Made by a program: the position numbers and the translations under genes. This document shows positions 1 to 12,650 of a stretch of DNA of 64,000 nucleotides, one piece after another; position 1 is the first letter of the stretch; the number at the start of each line of letters is the position of its first letter. Origin of the DNA: Microcebus murinus (Eukaryota > Chordata > Mammalia > Primates > Cheirogaleidae); the NCBI RefSeq assembly GCF_040939455.1, contig NC_134106.1:76763001-76827000 (forward strand). Direction: 5' to 3'. The notes under the pieces are model-generated. The model did not search any database. It saw only the letters and a program-made list of their open reading frames with translations, and had not been told where the DNA came from.

Positions 1-207
1 GAGAGCTGAGGGTGGGCCAGGCAGGGAGAGGCATCCCTGGCAGGGGGCGGGCAGGGGCAGGGGCAGGGGCGGAGCAGGCTCTTGCTTCATCAGGCTGGTC
101 AGCATCTGGCTCTCCTCTGGCCTTGATTTTTCGCTTCTTCCAGTTCCCTGAGCGCTGGTCACCGCCTGCTGAAGCCCAGAGCCCTGGGCTGTCCCAACCC
201 TGCTCCT
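1..207 (-). other. FAM178B: FAM178B 3' UTR, continuing off the window
   Basis: Sequence directly after the stop codon at 208-210 on the minus strand. No AATAAA (TTTATT on the plus strand) is present in these 207 bases, so the poly(A) site probably lies outside the window. The stretch contains a GGGGCA tandem array at about 41-73 on the plus strand, which is C-rich in the transcript. Confidence 0.6.
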
Positions 208-240
208 TTAGGTGTCTTTCCAGGGGCTAAAGTACTGGGC
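208..240 (-). CDS. FAM178B: FAM178B terminal coding exon (33 bp, with stop)
   Basis: The minus strand reads an acceptor CCACAG at 246-241, then ten codons AQYFSPWKDT and a TAA at 210-208. The preceding exon ends in phase 0 after CAG, so the join reads HCQPQ then AQYFSPWKD. This fits the FAM178B C-terminus as I remember it, apart from the last residue (T here, I recalled for human). The exon is too short for an ORF finder and was located by searching for the expected end. The 1.6-kb intron before it carries a MIR split by an Alu. Confidence 0.85.
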   Translation of the reverse strand, partial: AQYFSPWKDT

Positions 241-859
241 CTGTGGCAAGGAGAAAAATGGGCTGTGATGGTCTGGGCCCCACGGCTGCCCACTGCCCTG
301 AAACTCCCTGGACTCGTGGCTTCCATCAACATCCATCACAGGCTCCCTCACTGAGTGAGCAGGACTCCTGGGGCTCGCAGCCCAGGAGAGGAGTGGCAGG
401 TCAACAGGCCTGAACGGTCTGCCAGGGCCCCTTTACTCGCTGCCTGCAGGTGCAGGAAGTGTGAAAGGTGGTACCTGCCCCCACCAGGCTACGAATCACT
501 TTTCCTTCTTTTCATGACAAACACACTGCTTCCCACCAGAGACTAGTGTGATCTAGTTCCCTGGGAATTGAGGGTGAGGTTTGCTCTCCAGCTTTCTCAG
601 AGACTTGCGAAATCTGAGACCCAAGCCACAGCCTGTGGCCAATGTGTCAGCCCCAAGTCAGAGGTTACAGGGGAGGGACCAGAGAAGTCAGAGGAGAAGC
701 AAGTTGACAGCTGAGGAGCACTGGGGCTGGGGAAGTGGCCCTGCTCATCTGTATCAAGGGCTGGGGGCTCAGGAAGGGAAGAGTCTCTAAGCCAGCCCAG
801 CTGGTGCGGCTTGTTGGAGAGACTGAGGCAGAAGGGAGGATGCCAGAGCAGGGGCTGGA

Positions 860-1440
860 CTGTGGCTAGGTCAGCGGGCTTGGGAGTCAGCTGGCTCTGG
901 GCCTGATTCTGACATCTCTGCAAGCTGCCTTTGTGATGGGGCAAGCCATTTTTTTTTTTTTTTTTTTTTTTGAGACAGAGTCTCACTTTGTTGCCCAGGC
1001 TAGAGTGAGTGCCGTGGCGTCAGCCTGGCTCACAGCAACCTCAATCTCCGGGGCTCAGCGATCCTACTGCCTCAGCCTCCCAAGTAGCTGGGACTACAGG
1101 CATGCGCCACCATGCCCGGCTAATTTTTTTTTTTTGTATATATATTTTTAGTTGGTCAATTAATTTATTTCTATTTTTGGTAGAGACGGGGTCTCACTCA
1201 GGCTGGTTTCGAACTCCTGACCTTGAGCGATCCGCCCGCCTCAGCCTCCCAAAGTGCTAGGATTACAGGCGTGAGCCACCACGCCCGGCTGGGGCAAGCC
1301 ATTTTTATCCTCTCAGGGCCTCTGGTTAGTTTGCTCATCTATAAAATGGACTCCTAACAACCTGCCTCATGGGGGTTTATCTGGGTTCAAATAGAAAGGA
1401 GTCTTCATACAATAAATGTTAGCTATGAATAGTATTACCT
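860..1440 (+). repeat. MIR element split by an Alu
   Basis: Left part 860-953 and right part 1290-1440 read as one MIR. The tail has the typical run CTCATCTATAAAATGG, CCTGCCTCATGGGGG and AATAAATGTTAGCTATGAAT. The Alu at 954-1289 sits in its middle, so the MIR is older. Confidence 0.72.
954..1289 (-). mobile_element. Lemur-type Alu with 17-bp target duplication
   Basis: Complete Alu dimer on the minus strand, starting with a poly-T tract at 953 and ending in GCCCGGC. It retains many CpGs and has the AATTAATTGACCAACT linker followed by a TATATATA run. The flanks carry a 17-bp direct repeat (TGGGGCAAGCCATTTTT) at 937-953 and 1290-1306, a clear L1-type target-site duplication. The intact duplication and CpGs point to a fairly recent insertion. 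Confidence 0.95.
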
Positions 1441-1865
1441 TGGGGGGAGGGGCAGGGAAGCCTGGGAGCTTCCTCCTAACAGAGTAGGAGGCCAGCCTCA
1501 GGCCTGCAGCACAAGTGGGCAGAGGGTGGACAGCTGGTGCCTCTGGCGCCCCTTTCTGGCACCATTCATGACAAACTGGTACTCCTGGCCCAGGCTCTTC
1601 CCTTTATGGGGCTGCTTTTCCTTGCATTTGCTCAGGAGTAGACTTCTCTGTGTCCCCCAGACCCCACCCCAGCCTGCACACTGGCTTCTAGGTAAGAACG
1701 GTGAAGGTTCCCAGGCATCCTCACCCTGCCCCCACATCACCCTCTCCACCCGTGTGTTGGCCAGGAGCTCAGCAGCTGCAGTGGGGGTGGACACACTGCT
1801 GGCTTGGCCAGCCCTGCCTGACCACTTCCCTCTCCTCCCAGGTCTGGGGGCTGCAGGGGCACCAC

Positions 1866-2018
1866 CTGGGGCTGGCAGTGGGCCAGCAGCTCCTGCCAAC
1901 GGATGTAGGTCTGGGCAGCCAAGTCCTTGAGTCTGGTGCGGTGCATGGCCCGGGGGCTCTCCCTGATATGGGTGCTGATGTGGCGGTCCAGCTGCATGCA
2001 CAGCAGCTGCAGCTCGCC
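1866..2018 (-). CDS. FAM178B: FAM178B exon (51 codons)
   Basis: Phase 0 to phase 0 exon of 153 bp, read from 2018 down to 1866. The acceptor is CTCCACAG before GGCGAGCTG and the donor is CCCAG/GTGGTGCC. It encodes [15 protein letters not shown] at its start and [13 protein letters not shown] at its end, the C-terminal helices of the FAM178 domain. It joins upstream to the exon ending in TGG at 2358 and downstream to the 33-bp terminal exon. A 181-codon open frame on the opposite strand here is a shadow. Confidence 0.95.
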
Positions 2019-2357
2019 CTGTGGAGGGAGAGGCCCAGGCTGTGGGGGAGGGTGCGGCATGCTGGGCACCGCCAAGGGGGGTCAGGAGCAAAAAGTCAGA
2101 TTAGAAGAGGGGCATATTTGGGTGACTGCTCAGCAGCTGGGCAGGGAAACGAGGAGAGAGCCAGCACAACTGCTGGGGCATGGGTCAGTGTCCTTGGGGA
2201 ATGGCCCATGGGACACTGTGGGGAGGAAGAGGCCATGGCTTCCTAGACTGGGTCCCTTCTCAGCCTCCCACTCTTTGCAGCTCCTGACAGTGGGTTGGGC
2301 TCCATCCCAGCCAACCGTACCCCACCTGACCCCACCCTAGCCTCTTGGGAGACTCAC
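2019..2357 (-). other. FAM178B: FAM178B intron
   Basis: Short 339-bp intron, donor TGG/GTGAGTC. No repeat or other feature is seen in it. Confidence 0.9.
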
Positions 2358-2435
2358 CCACTGGTCTGGAGTAATGTCCTGGCAGCTGACCACCACCCCG
2401 GCCAGTGTCAGGAGGCTGTGGCACAGGTAGCAGGC
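2358..2435 (-). CDS. FAM178B: FAM178B exon (26 codons)
   Basis: Phase 0 to phase 0 exon of 78 bp. The acceptor CTCTCTCCAG lies at 2445-2436 and the donor is TGG/GTGAGTC. It encodes [13 protein letters not shown] and ends CQDITPDQW. It lies 13.8 kb from the exon upstream and 339 bp from the exon downstream, and both joins keep the frame. It has the leucine- and cysteine-rich character of the helical FAM178 domain. Confidence 0.93.
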
Positions 2436-5400
2436 CTGGAGAGAGAGCACAGCAACGGCTGAGAGCCACTTCCCTAACTCCGCCCCAGGGCAGCACAGTG
2501 TCTACTCCTTCACCTGCAGATCCCGCTTTCAGCCCAGTGGCCCCCAGGCAGGGACAAAGCCCATCGCTCCACCTCCATCTTCAGGGAGGCCTGGGAGAGA
2601 AGGGCTCCAGGCCCACTCACTCAGCGCTGGGAATCCCCCCAGCAGGCTTTCCCAGCTTTCCCTCTGACGAAGTACTGTCCCTTCTTCAGTACTGCCATCT
2701 GGAAACCCACACTATCCTCCAACCTTGTCCTGGGGCTCCAGCAGAGAGAGCCCTCTGGGGAAGGGGCCACCCCCTCTGACCTCTGGGCAGTCTCTGTTCC
2801 CTGAGGCGCCCACACCCATGGACACTGCAACCAGGGCACCACTATCCCCCCAGCACCTCTGTGCAGACAGCAAAGGGAGCCCCTCTGGGGGGATGTGGCC
2901 CATGGGTACACAGTTCCTGCATTCTGCTTGCCCCCAGCGGAATGCCGCCCGCACAGCCACAGGCGCAGCCTGGCTGGACAGTCAGACCTGTCAACAGGAG
3001 GAGGCAGGTGAGGAGAGAGGAGTGGATGGGCGATGGTTTGGGTTAAGCATTGCACACCCTACCCACCAACGCCACCCTCATTCTTGCCCACCAGACACTC
3101 TCAGAGGTGAAAACAGGACACAGACCAACTCCATTTGATCACAGATGGTTTGATCCCAGGGTACCCAGATGCTGTTGTGTCATTTATGAGACATTTGCCT
3201 GCTGTTCAGAGAAAATGAGATACAGGTAGCATCCCAAAGGCAGATGAGGCTCCTGAGGAGAAGACAGTCTCCCCCTGGCACCCTAACTGCTGTCTGTGGG
3301 CAACCCTTCCCTCACTAAGAGGCCCCTGCTGCCTGTCCCCTTCGAATTCTTTACATCCAAGATCAGGGGGGTGGCAGCCCAAGGATAAGCAGAGGTGGGA
3401 GATGCAGGCTCTAGAGATGGCTGGCTGGTGAGAATAGGGCCAGAGCTCAGAACCAGCCCAGGGACCCTGTGCCCCGGCTTCCCTGCCTTGTCATCTCACC
3501 CTCTCAGAGTGCCGGGTGGGCCCAAGAAGCAGCAGCAACCTCTTTGCACAGACCCAGAAGCCTGCTTAGGACAGAAGTCAGAACTGTTTCTGAGGGCACT
3601 AGACTTGGCACTATCAACTGACTTCTTGGGCCCAAACACTACGGTGCAAATTCCCGAGGACAGAGGCCATCTGGGGTCCCCACCAGCTGCACCTGCCCTG
3701 CCTAGGCCCCAGCCTGCTCTGCAACACAACAGCAAAGGCCCACAGGTTACTTGACTCCATGGGCTGACCAGACCCAGTGGCCTTGCGCAAGGCAGGCACA
3801 GAGGAGACACAGTGCGGGTAGCCAGGTGGCTGCTGGGGGTGCCTCCAGGAGGGCTGCCCTGGGGTAGGGAAGACCCAGCCTCTCTGAGGCCCCGCTCCAC
3901 CTGCTGGGGCCCTGCAGCTGCCTATGCACTGGGGGCCCGAGTCACCCGGCCAGGCTGGCTTGCTGGTGAGCCACTGCTTGTCCTGGGCATGGTGCTCGGT
4001 GCCTCCTTGGGCTTCCCTTCCCTCTAGCCTGTCCTTGCTCTAGGGAGGGTCCACAGCCTTTGGGACTCCTTCCAGCCTTTGCAGTCCTGGCAACAGTTCA
4101 TTGGCCCCCTTCTTATAAAGCAGGCTCAGGCCTGTGTGCTAGACACTGCCATGACTAAGACACAAGGGCACACACAAGGGCATCAGAGGGAGAAAGAAGG
4201 CAATCATTTGGTGGTCAAAAAATACCGAACTTCAGCTTCCCCACTGACTGGAAGGAGAAAGAGTCTTTCTAGGGTTTGTTTGTGCTTTTTTTTTTTTTTC
4301 TTTTTGAGGTGGGAAATAAAACTTAGAGGCTGCAGGGAAGAAGTGACTAAGCTAAAGGGGGCCTCAGAGGAACAGTAGGATTTGAGGCAGAGATGGCCCT
4401 GTGGGGGTGGAGGCAGGAGATTACACCACCAGATGGATGGATCCCGAGGACTGATGCAAGAAACAGAGGCAGGGCACACTGGGGACCAGAGGCCAGGTGG
4501 GCGGGAGCAGGGGTGGGCGAGGGGCCACCTGGAGACAGGGTTGGCAGCAGAGAGTGTCGTGGGTGATGGAATGTGGCCATATCCCATATTGGTGGGGTGG
4601 AATATACCAGCGTGAAAACCAGGCTTGCTCTGGAAGAAAGAATTGCAGGATGTCCTATATCTTTCTTTTTATTTCTCTACAATGTGTGTGCTTTACTCGT
4701 ATAATGAGAATACAATGAAAGTCAGTTTTTAAGGGAAATTTTAACAAGACACTGCCAATTATAACTGAATGAACCTAACTGGGTTTGGGGTGGGTGTGGG
4801 GCAAGGAAGAGGGACATGACCTTGAAGAGAAGCTGAGGCCCTTCCTTGAGAGGGTAAAGTGCCTGGCGCTGAGCAAGCTAATGGTGAGATGTGGCAGGGG
4901 ATGCTGAAGACAATATCTAAGGGCCATGGGTCAGGTATTGAGGGGGGCTGGGGGAGGCACCCCAGGGCTGTCTGCAGGGAGGATGTGCTGGCCTGGGAGG
5001 GGAGAAGGGGGACTGGCACCTTCCAGACCTTTCACTGAGGGGCCCGGTTCACCAGTGGATGTCTCTGTATTACAGAGGCCTGGCTGTAGAACTTATCTTC
5101 CCAGGAGGAGGAGGAGGAGGAAGAGGTGGCAGTGGGGACGCAGCATCCTTGAGGTGGGGAGGGTGGATCTTAGGGTGGAGGCGAGCCCTGAGGAATACAG
5201 GGAGGAAAGCCTGTCAGCAGAATTTACCCCATGCAGTGGGGATTCACTGGTTTCACAACTTGGTTCTTATGCTGATTCCCATAATTGAATCTGCAGGGAA
5301 AATCCCAGGAAAACTACTCCAATGTGTTATTTTGGAAGGGGGGAGGGGCTGGGGATAGCAAGTAGGAAATGGTAGTCCTGAAGAAAAGCCCCGTTAACCA

Positions 5401-5946
5401 CACTTAATAAGCTGCCTTTCCCAAAGGGAAAAAAATAAACCTGCCACTGCCTGGAGGCTGGGTGTATATTTTCCTCCCATTTGAGGGCGCTCCCTGTAGT
5501 TGGGCCTAGGTGAGGGGAGGCCCTTTAAAGAAGTCTTTGACCCAATTTAAAGGAATAATTTTCCACCTGTGGCCAGAAATCATGACAAAGCCTGCAGCTG
5601 TGCAGATCCTCTTCCTTGGAGCACCTCTGGGGGCTTGGCCAGAGCTGGGCATTCAGTGGAACTTTTGAAAAAAGGCTTCATTATTGGCATAGGAAGCTCC
5701 AGACTTCTATCTCCTTCTCTCGCCTTCCAGACAGAGGATGAAGACATCCCCACCACCTTCCCCCTACTCCTCCTCCGTTTGTGTGAAGGTCACAGGCACA
5801 AAACACCAGCAGAAACTGGGGGCTCTGTGGCCAGGAGCAGGCAGAAATGCCAGAGCAGGCCTGGAGCGCAGTTTGTGCAGCGGTGGGCCAGCGAGGGGCT
5901 GTTCCCAGCAGGAGGAGAAGTAAACAGCCAGGTGTGAGCTGTGCTT

Positions 5947-5981
5947 TCTGCTCCCTCCCTCTCTCCCTCCCTCCCTCCCTA
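5947..5981. repeat. (CTCC)n-rich simple repeat
   Basis: CTCCCTCC units with minor interruptions, ending before TAGTATGACC. Confidence 0.8.
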
Positions 5982-7689
5982 GTATGACCAGCCCCTGAAC
6001 TTAGCAAGCCCGCTCCTGTCCTGGCTGGCACTGCAGAGACTGGTTGGGGTTCCTCATCTTGCCTTTCAAGACACAGGGAGGAGAGGCTGAGCAGAGGCCG
6101 AGTTCCTGCCCACTCGCCTGCCTTGCCCATTCCTTCACCGCTGGGAATGCCACGTGCCTGAGGGAGGCCCTTCCAGGTCTCTCAGGACTGCCTGGTGTGG
6201 GGGAGATGTCAGTGTGGCTTCAGAGTTAGCCCTCTGTGGGGCGTAGGACCTTGTCTGAGGATGGACCCTGATCAGCTAGGGCAGCCCAGCTCCCCGCCCT
6301 CCCCTCCCCTCCTCCTGGAGGTAAGTGGAGGCTGGGAAGCCCCCGACAGGAAATGAGATCCAGGAAACCTCAGTCAATAACATGGGGAGAGGCAGAGTCT
6401 GAGGGTGAGGAATGGGACATGCCTGAACCCAATACTGACAAGATGGGACCATCCCTTGCTGCCGCTGCCAGTAACTCCTACGGCTTCCATCTTCTGGGTC
6501 TCTCCCCAGAGTCTGGCGGGCTGGCTCTTCCCAGAAGTTCTGCACAGGATGCTTCATTCCTGGATCTAGAGCCTAAAGTGGGCCATACCCTCCCCCGGGG
6601 AAGGATGACAAGGATGAGTGATAGTAGACAGCCTACTGGGACTGTCACCAGAGGAGGGAAAGGTCAACATCTCCATGTTCTGGTTTAGATGGTTCTGACC
6701 CCAGGAACCCCCAGCTAAGACTCCCAGGTCATAGCAGCACTTTTGTCATAAGACAAAAGGAAAAAAAGGGTGGATGTTTCCCAGGAACTTCATCCTTTAG
6801 AAAATTCCCCTCTAGCTAATGCCAAGGGGAGAGGCTATGGCCTGGGTAATTTATGCTGAAAAAGGCAGGAAAGGGGGAGGGAGAGGCTCTCCCGGGAAGC
6901 CACTTGCTCTGGCCAGAACATCATGGTTTCTCCCACCTCAGGTCATGACCAAGAATCCAGCCTTGCCCTGGGCAAGTCTTCAAACCAAGCCCTTTTCCTG
7001 GAGGCTGCCAGAGAGGGTGGGGATGGCAGATCTTGCCATTGGCAGGAGGACCCTGTGGGAGCAGGTCCAGCCAGGCTTTGGGGCAGCTGTTGTGGTGGGG
7101 AAGAACCAAGGCTGACCGAGGAACACCTGCTGGGAAGGACCAAGACAAATTCAAAGGACATGGCTCAACCAGCCAGGCTCCTGGGGCCCAGAGGCTCCCC
7201 TAACAGGTGTCCTTGCCTCTCACTTAGGAAGCTGGCCCTGAATGCCTGCTGCTGGGCTTCCTGCCTGGCACCCCAAGACCCCAGAGCAGCCTCTTTTGTT
7301 TTTGCCTCTCCATGCTCACAGGCTCTGGGTGGTGCCACCCTGGACACATGCATTCAGCTCCAATCTGCCTGGGCTGCTGTCAGCCCAGTCTTAAGAGCCT
7401 GGAGGTCCAGCTCAGTCAGACGACTGACCCCAGGAGAAGAATTCTGTCCTAGATGCCATCATTGCCACATGTGGGTCCTCTCAGGAACTTAGATGCAAGC
7501 ACATGTACTGAAGATCAACTCAGAAACAATCTAGCATGGGAAAGACTGAAGCTGTGCTGGTCTACATTGGGCCATTTCAGACCCAAGGCTAGAGCTGGGC
7601 ACGATGCTTCTTTTGCCTTCTTTAATAAATGTAAACCTATATAGCCCTACTTCACAGCTTCCTGACCCAAGGGGGCATGTAGAAAGGGC

Positions 7690-7800
7690 CTAGTGATCCC
7701 CACTTCTCAGATGTGGAGGCTGAAGCTGGAAGAGGTCCCTTATGCACATGGCCCCATGTTCAGTCGGGGTGTGGGTCTGGTCCAGAAGCACATGTCTTGG
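7690..7800 (-). repeat. Probable MIR, reverse orientation
   Basis: Reads like a reversed MIR core: TTCTCAGATGTGGAGGCTGAAG, a degraded copy of the usual CAGATGAGGAAACTGAGG, followed by a diverged tail. Old and diverged. Confidence 0.45.
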
Positions 7801-7828
7801 CTCTCACCCTTCAGCAGGACAAGCTCCC

Positions 7829-7848
7829 TGTGTGTGTGTGTGTGTGTG
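7829..7848. repeat. (TG)n microsatellite with a G-run
   Basis: About ten TG units followed by a run of nine G. Likely length-polymorphic. Confidence 0.9.
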
Positions 7849-10800
7849 GGGGGGGAATCTAAAGGGGATTGACACTGTGGACATCCAAGAGCAAGGCCCT
7901 TCTATACCCTGAAGCAAGGGTCAAGGCCTCCTAGAGGCAGGACAGGGCAAGGCCGAGGCTACTCCCCCCAGGGAGTGGAATGTCCTGTGCAGCCTGAGCC
8001 CCAAGGGCATGATTCAGGTACTTCACCACAGGTTGGGCATACAACAACAATAATTAGTCATGAGCAATCCTGAGGTAGGGCTACTTGGAGGCCTCAAGCC
8101 AAGAGCCTCAGTCTGGGGAGAGAGCCAGAGCTTGTCCACTAGAACACCAGATGAGAGCAGATGCATTTTTCTCAGTACACCCCATCTGAACCTGTCTGGG
8201 AGTGTGGCACCAGTCATCATTGCTAGGCTGTCATTTCTTCCCTGCATGAGCAACCTGCATGACCTCCCCTTGCCCAGGCAGCTCTCCTTCCAAAGTTACA
8301 CCTCCTGACCTTGGCTTTGGCAAGCACTAAAGAAGCAAGCAGAGGGCTGCATCCAAAGTTCTGTTCCCAAAGGAAAGCTGACTTGGGAAGTGATTCTGAC
8401 CAGGACAGATCACTGGTCATAAGCTACAGTGAGAAGGAAATGACAAGGACACATGAGCAACCGTTAGGAACTGGGGCGGGTGACACAACACCTCTTCCTG
8501 ATCCAGGGTTCCTGAAGACAGAAGGCCGAGAGGCCAGAGAGCAGACGTCATATGTGAAGCTTGCCAGACTCACCATGGGCTTTGACAGGCAGGACACCCA
8601 GTTCTGTACATGAAAATGCTTGTTGGGTGTGGGGGTGGGTGGAGCCCTAAACATGAAGCAGGGATGAAGCCAATTTAGGGTGATGGGAGACAGGCTGGTA
8701 GCATCTGGACAGGAACAGGACTTCCGGCTCAGCTGCTGGGAACGGCCACTGCATGGAAAGTTGCTCTCAGGGCCCCACTGGGCAGAGAGGTGGGATGTCT
8801 CTTCCCAGGCTGTGGAGGACTCAGAAGCCCAGCATGTGTTCACACCCTCCATTTCCTCAGGTCGGGAGCCTCACCTGCACCTCTAGCTTCCCAGAGAGTG
8901 AGTTCACAGACCTGAGACCCCCTCTTTTAAGCTCTATCCCAAACTTGCAATTGGACTCTGAGCAGCTCTGGCTCCTGCTCTCGGTACTGAGGACAGGGAG
9001 GGGACGAGGAGGCCGTGGCACAGTGGGGCTGGGGTGGAAAAGAGAAGGGGGCTGGGACAACAGCAGGAAGGCTGAGGGCCCAGTATTCCTGTGGATCTGC
9101 TGCAGGGAGGTTATCTCAGAGTGTCTGACCTGTTCCTCTGTGGCTAGTGGAAGGAACCACGGTGCTGGGGCAGATCCTTGCTAGAGTGCTCCCACCCAGC
9201 CCACCCTTCCTCTCTGGCTTCCTGCTGGTGGTGGGGGCTGGGGAGACGACACGCAGGGATTGGCAGGCTCTTCCTGCTCCTCTAGCTGGGACCCAAGACC
9301 CTGACCCCAGGGGGATCTAGACCGGAAAACCCAGCTCTGATGGCTTCCCAGGGAGGGACAAGATTCTCAGTGCATACGTGTGAGAGTCTATGCCTGTATG
9401 CATGTGCACAAGCACATCAGTGCATGGGTGTGAGTGCTCAGTGAGTGCATGGGGTTATAGGAGGGAGCCACTGATACCAGCTGGTGAGCTTGCATGGCCA
9501 TCCTCATGGAGCAATGGCTTCCCCAAAAGCCATTTCCATGAAAGCCATGGCTTCCCCTTCCCTTTTTATCTTCCTCCTTCACTGAATTGTCTCCTGGGGT
9601 GTTGACACGGCCAGAGCCTGGGAATCACTGCCCTCCCACACTTCCTGGGGATACCAGAGCCTAAGCCACTGCCCATGACTGAGCAGCAGGGGGATGCTGT
9701 GGACATCCGATGTTTATGAGCACCCAGGATCTGTTTCCTTCCTTTATATGAGGGTCCCAGCCTTGTATGCCCTACACTCAGGCCAACTTGTTCCACGGTG
9801 GTGATGTCAACCCTGACTTGAAGGGCAGACATGCGTCCTAGGCTGACCAGTCACTGTATGCCAGCCTGGCTATGTGACTGGCTTAGAGATGGGCACATGA
9901 CCCAACCCAAGCCAACAAGGCTCAATTCTGGGACTTTCATTAGTTCTCTAGGACAGAAGTTCTTCTAAACCCCCACCCACCAGCTAAGGCTACTGAGGGT
10001 AGGAGGCAAGCCTGGAGTTTCTCTCGATCTGGGAATGCACTAGGTGGCAGAGGTGAGAGGTAGAAAGAGCAACACTGAAGTTTCATGACACGGTTTAGCC
10101 ACCGGATCTGGCTAAGCCCGAGCTGTCCCAGGGCTTTTCAGGATTTGTGTTTGTGTTTCCATCACTATAGAGGCCTGGCAAAGACAGGGAAGAAGGTACA
10201 GCAAACATGGTGAGTAGAGAGCAGTTGAAAAGGCTGTGGTCTGCTTAGCGATTGCTCATACAGACTGAGGATGGTGTGTGGGACCTTCCCCACTCATTCC
10301 AGATCTTCCTGAGCTGGGAGCTGTGGCTAAGCTGCTTAGATTCAGCGCCTGGAAAGTCTTGCTTCTGCACCTGCTCTCTGGGCTGGCTCAGGCCTGGAAG
10401 GCAGCTGGGTGGGGCTGGATGCAGAGGAGGTGGGGAAGGGTCCCTCAAATAGGCTGCACCTGCTCAGGGCCAGGCATTTCAGTGGGGATAGTGAGGGGTG
10501 CAGCTGGGATAAGACTCTGGACCAGCCCTCACAGGCGACTCTGTTTAGGTCCATGAAGCAACATGTGGACCAGCCACAGACTGAGTAATGCCCACAGGAA
10601 TCTAAGGACCGGAGACAGAGGTTGGACATTGCAGGAAGAGGAACAACAGGAGCAAAGACATGGGCACAAACATGGAGGGTTTCTGGGAGAGAAAGTCATG
10701 CTTGGAGTCAAACGTCATGGTTTGACATACAGGGGTAAAGCCACGTGGAGGAAGTAGGGCCAGCTGCCGGAGGCTCTGGGTGGCAGGGTTTGAGTTAATG

Positions 10801-12312
10801 TGACAAGTACTAGCATCTATCTTTCCTCAGTTTGAATGGGAGGAAGACAATCCACAAAGTTGTCCAGGAGGACTTAAAGGATGAAGACACACAGGCAGGC
10901 AGAATGTTAGGTCAGAAGCTGATGAACCACCTGCCTAGGGTAGGGACCCCAAAGAGTCCCCAGGAGGACTGGGCCTGGGTGGGGCAGACCCAGAGGCTGT
11001 CTGAAGAATCCAAGTCTGCCCTCCCCAGCTTAACTCTGTCACTTCAAGCCTGCTCAGACACTTGCAAAGAAGCCAGAATTCCTGGGGCCCAAACAAAGTT
11101 GGCCAGGGCCCTGCCTGGTGTGGGATGCTCAGAAGTACCAGCCCATCTCCAGACCCGCAGACATCTCCCCTCTCCCAGCAAAGTCAGCTTCCCAGAGGCC
11201 ACCTCTTTGAGGTTTATTTTAGAAGATGTCTGATGCTTCTCACTGGAGGAAGTAAGATAGAACCAACCACAGACTAGCCAGGGGAGGAACTCAAGAGTCC
11301 TGAATATCCATTTTCTGTTCCTCAAAAGCAGTTTCCTTCTAACCCTTCTGACCTTGGCCTGACCGTGGGGCAGTGTACTCCCTGAAAGGCAGGCAGGAAA
11401 GCACAGGCACTTCCAGGTTAGACGGCAGAGAGCATGGTGGTGGGGAGCAGAGGCTCCACCTGCCTTTCAGCGTGACACAGGGAAAGTGGCCTGTGCCTGA
11501 GGGAACACATGTCCCTTGCTGGGGCTAAGAGTGCCAGTGAGAGAGGGCAGAGGCAAGTGCAGAGCTGCCAGAGGGCACTGGCACCCTCCCTGCCCTGCCC
11601 CTACAGCAGGAGCCAGGCCTCTCCCTACCACAACCTCTATTAAGGCAGCTCTTGGCAGGGTTACTGGGCACAGGGACAGACAGCTGCAATCCCAGCAGCC
11701 AGAGCAAAAGCAGTAAAACTTGTTTGCCAACTCTATGGACACACTCGGCACACCACAGGATATACGGGAGATGCACATGATGCACCTGCACACAAACACA
11801 TGGCACAAGATGAGCAGAGACACTCAGAGTGACCTCAGTGGAGTCGGCGCAGTTGGGCTGAGTTCACCCCAGAGTATTACCCAAACTCAGGAGCACACAC
11901 CCTCCCCCAGCAAAATCAACTCTTTGCAAATTCACTTCTCCAGTAAACAAGCCATCCCCAGGCTGCAGGAGCACAGAGCCCCTCCAGGAAGCTGGCTGGA
12001 GCCACCTGCAGTCAGCTCCAGCTTGGTCTGGGTGGTGCTCCCTCCAGGAAAGCCATAGAAGCAGAACCCTCAGAAAGCCCCAGGTTGTTTCTTAAGAACA
12101 TCACCAGGCTGGGAGGAGGACACGGCCAGGAGGCATGTGGGGAGCTAGGAACCAGGCCGCTGGTCCGTGAATTCTGCCTCAACTTTGGGACTTCCTCCTT
12201 TGTGGTCCTTAGTTTTCTTTACAGACAATGGGAGACAGTTAATTTCCTCGCAGTTCCCACATTTAACCAACTAAGGAAAAAATTCCATCCCACCTTAAAG
12301 ATACTAGTTCTA

Positions 12313-12650
12313 AGGCCGAGCGCTGTGGCTCACGCCTGTAATCCTAGCTCTTGGGAGGCCGAGGCAGGCGGATTGCTCAAGGTCAGGAGTTCAAAACCAG
12401 CCTGAGCAAGAGCGAGACCCCGTCTCTACTATAAACAGAAAGAAATTAATTGGCCAACTGATATATATATATATAAAAAAAATTAGCCGGGCATAGTGGC
12501 GCATGCCTGTAGTCCCAGCTACTCGGGAGGCTGAGGCAGAAGGATCACTCGAGCCCAGGAGTTTGAGGTTGCTGTGAGCTAGGCTGACGCCACGGCACTC
12601 ACTCTAGCCTGGGCAACAAAGCGAGACTCTGTATAAAAAAAAAAAAAAAA
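12313..12650 (+). mobile_element. Lemur-type Alu with target duplication
   Basis: Plus-strand Alu dimer starting AGGCCGAGCGCTGTGGCTC and ending in a poly-A tail. The linker between monomers reads AATTAATTGGCCAACTGATA followed by a TA run. A direct repeat AGATACTAGTTCTA flanks it at about 12299-12312 and 12650-12663. It is antisense to FAM178B, so its poly-A reads as poly-T in the pre-mRNA. Confidence 0.95.

Larger units (their letters stand above)
241..1865 (-). other. FAM178B: FAM178B last intron
   Basis: Intron between the 1866-2018 exon (donor CAG/GTGGTG) and the terminal exon. It contains a MIR interrupted by a young-looking lemur Alu at 954-1289. Otherwise it is unique GC-rich sequence with no feature I can support. 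Confidence 0.75.

Noticed and set aside
933..1260. Open frames over the Alu at 954-1289
   Set aside because: Typical translation of an Alu; not a gene.
1701..2246. 181-codon plus-strand open frame
   Set aside because: Shadow of the FAM178B exon at 1866-2018 on the opposite strand.
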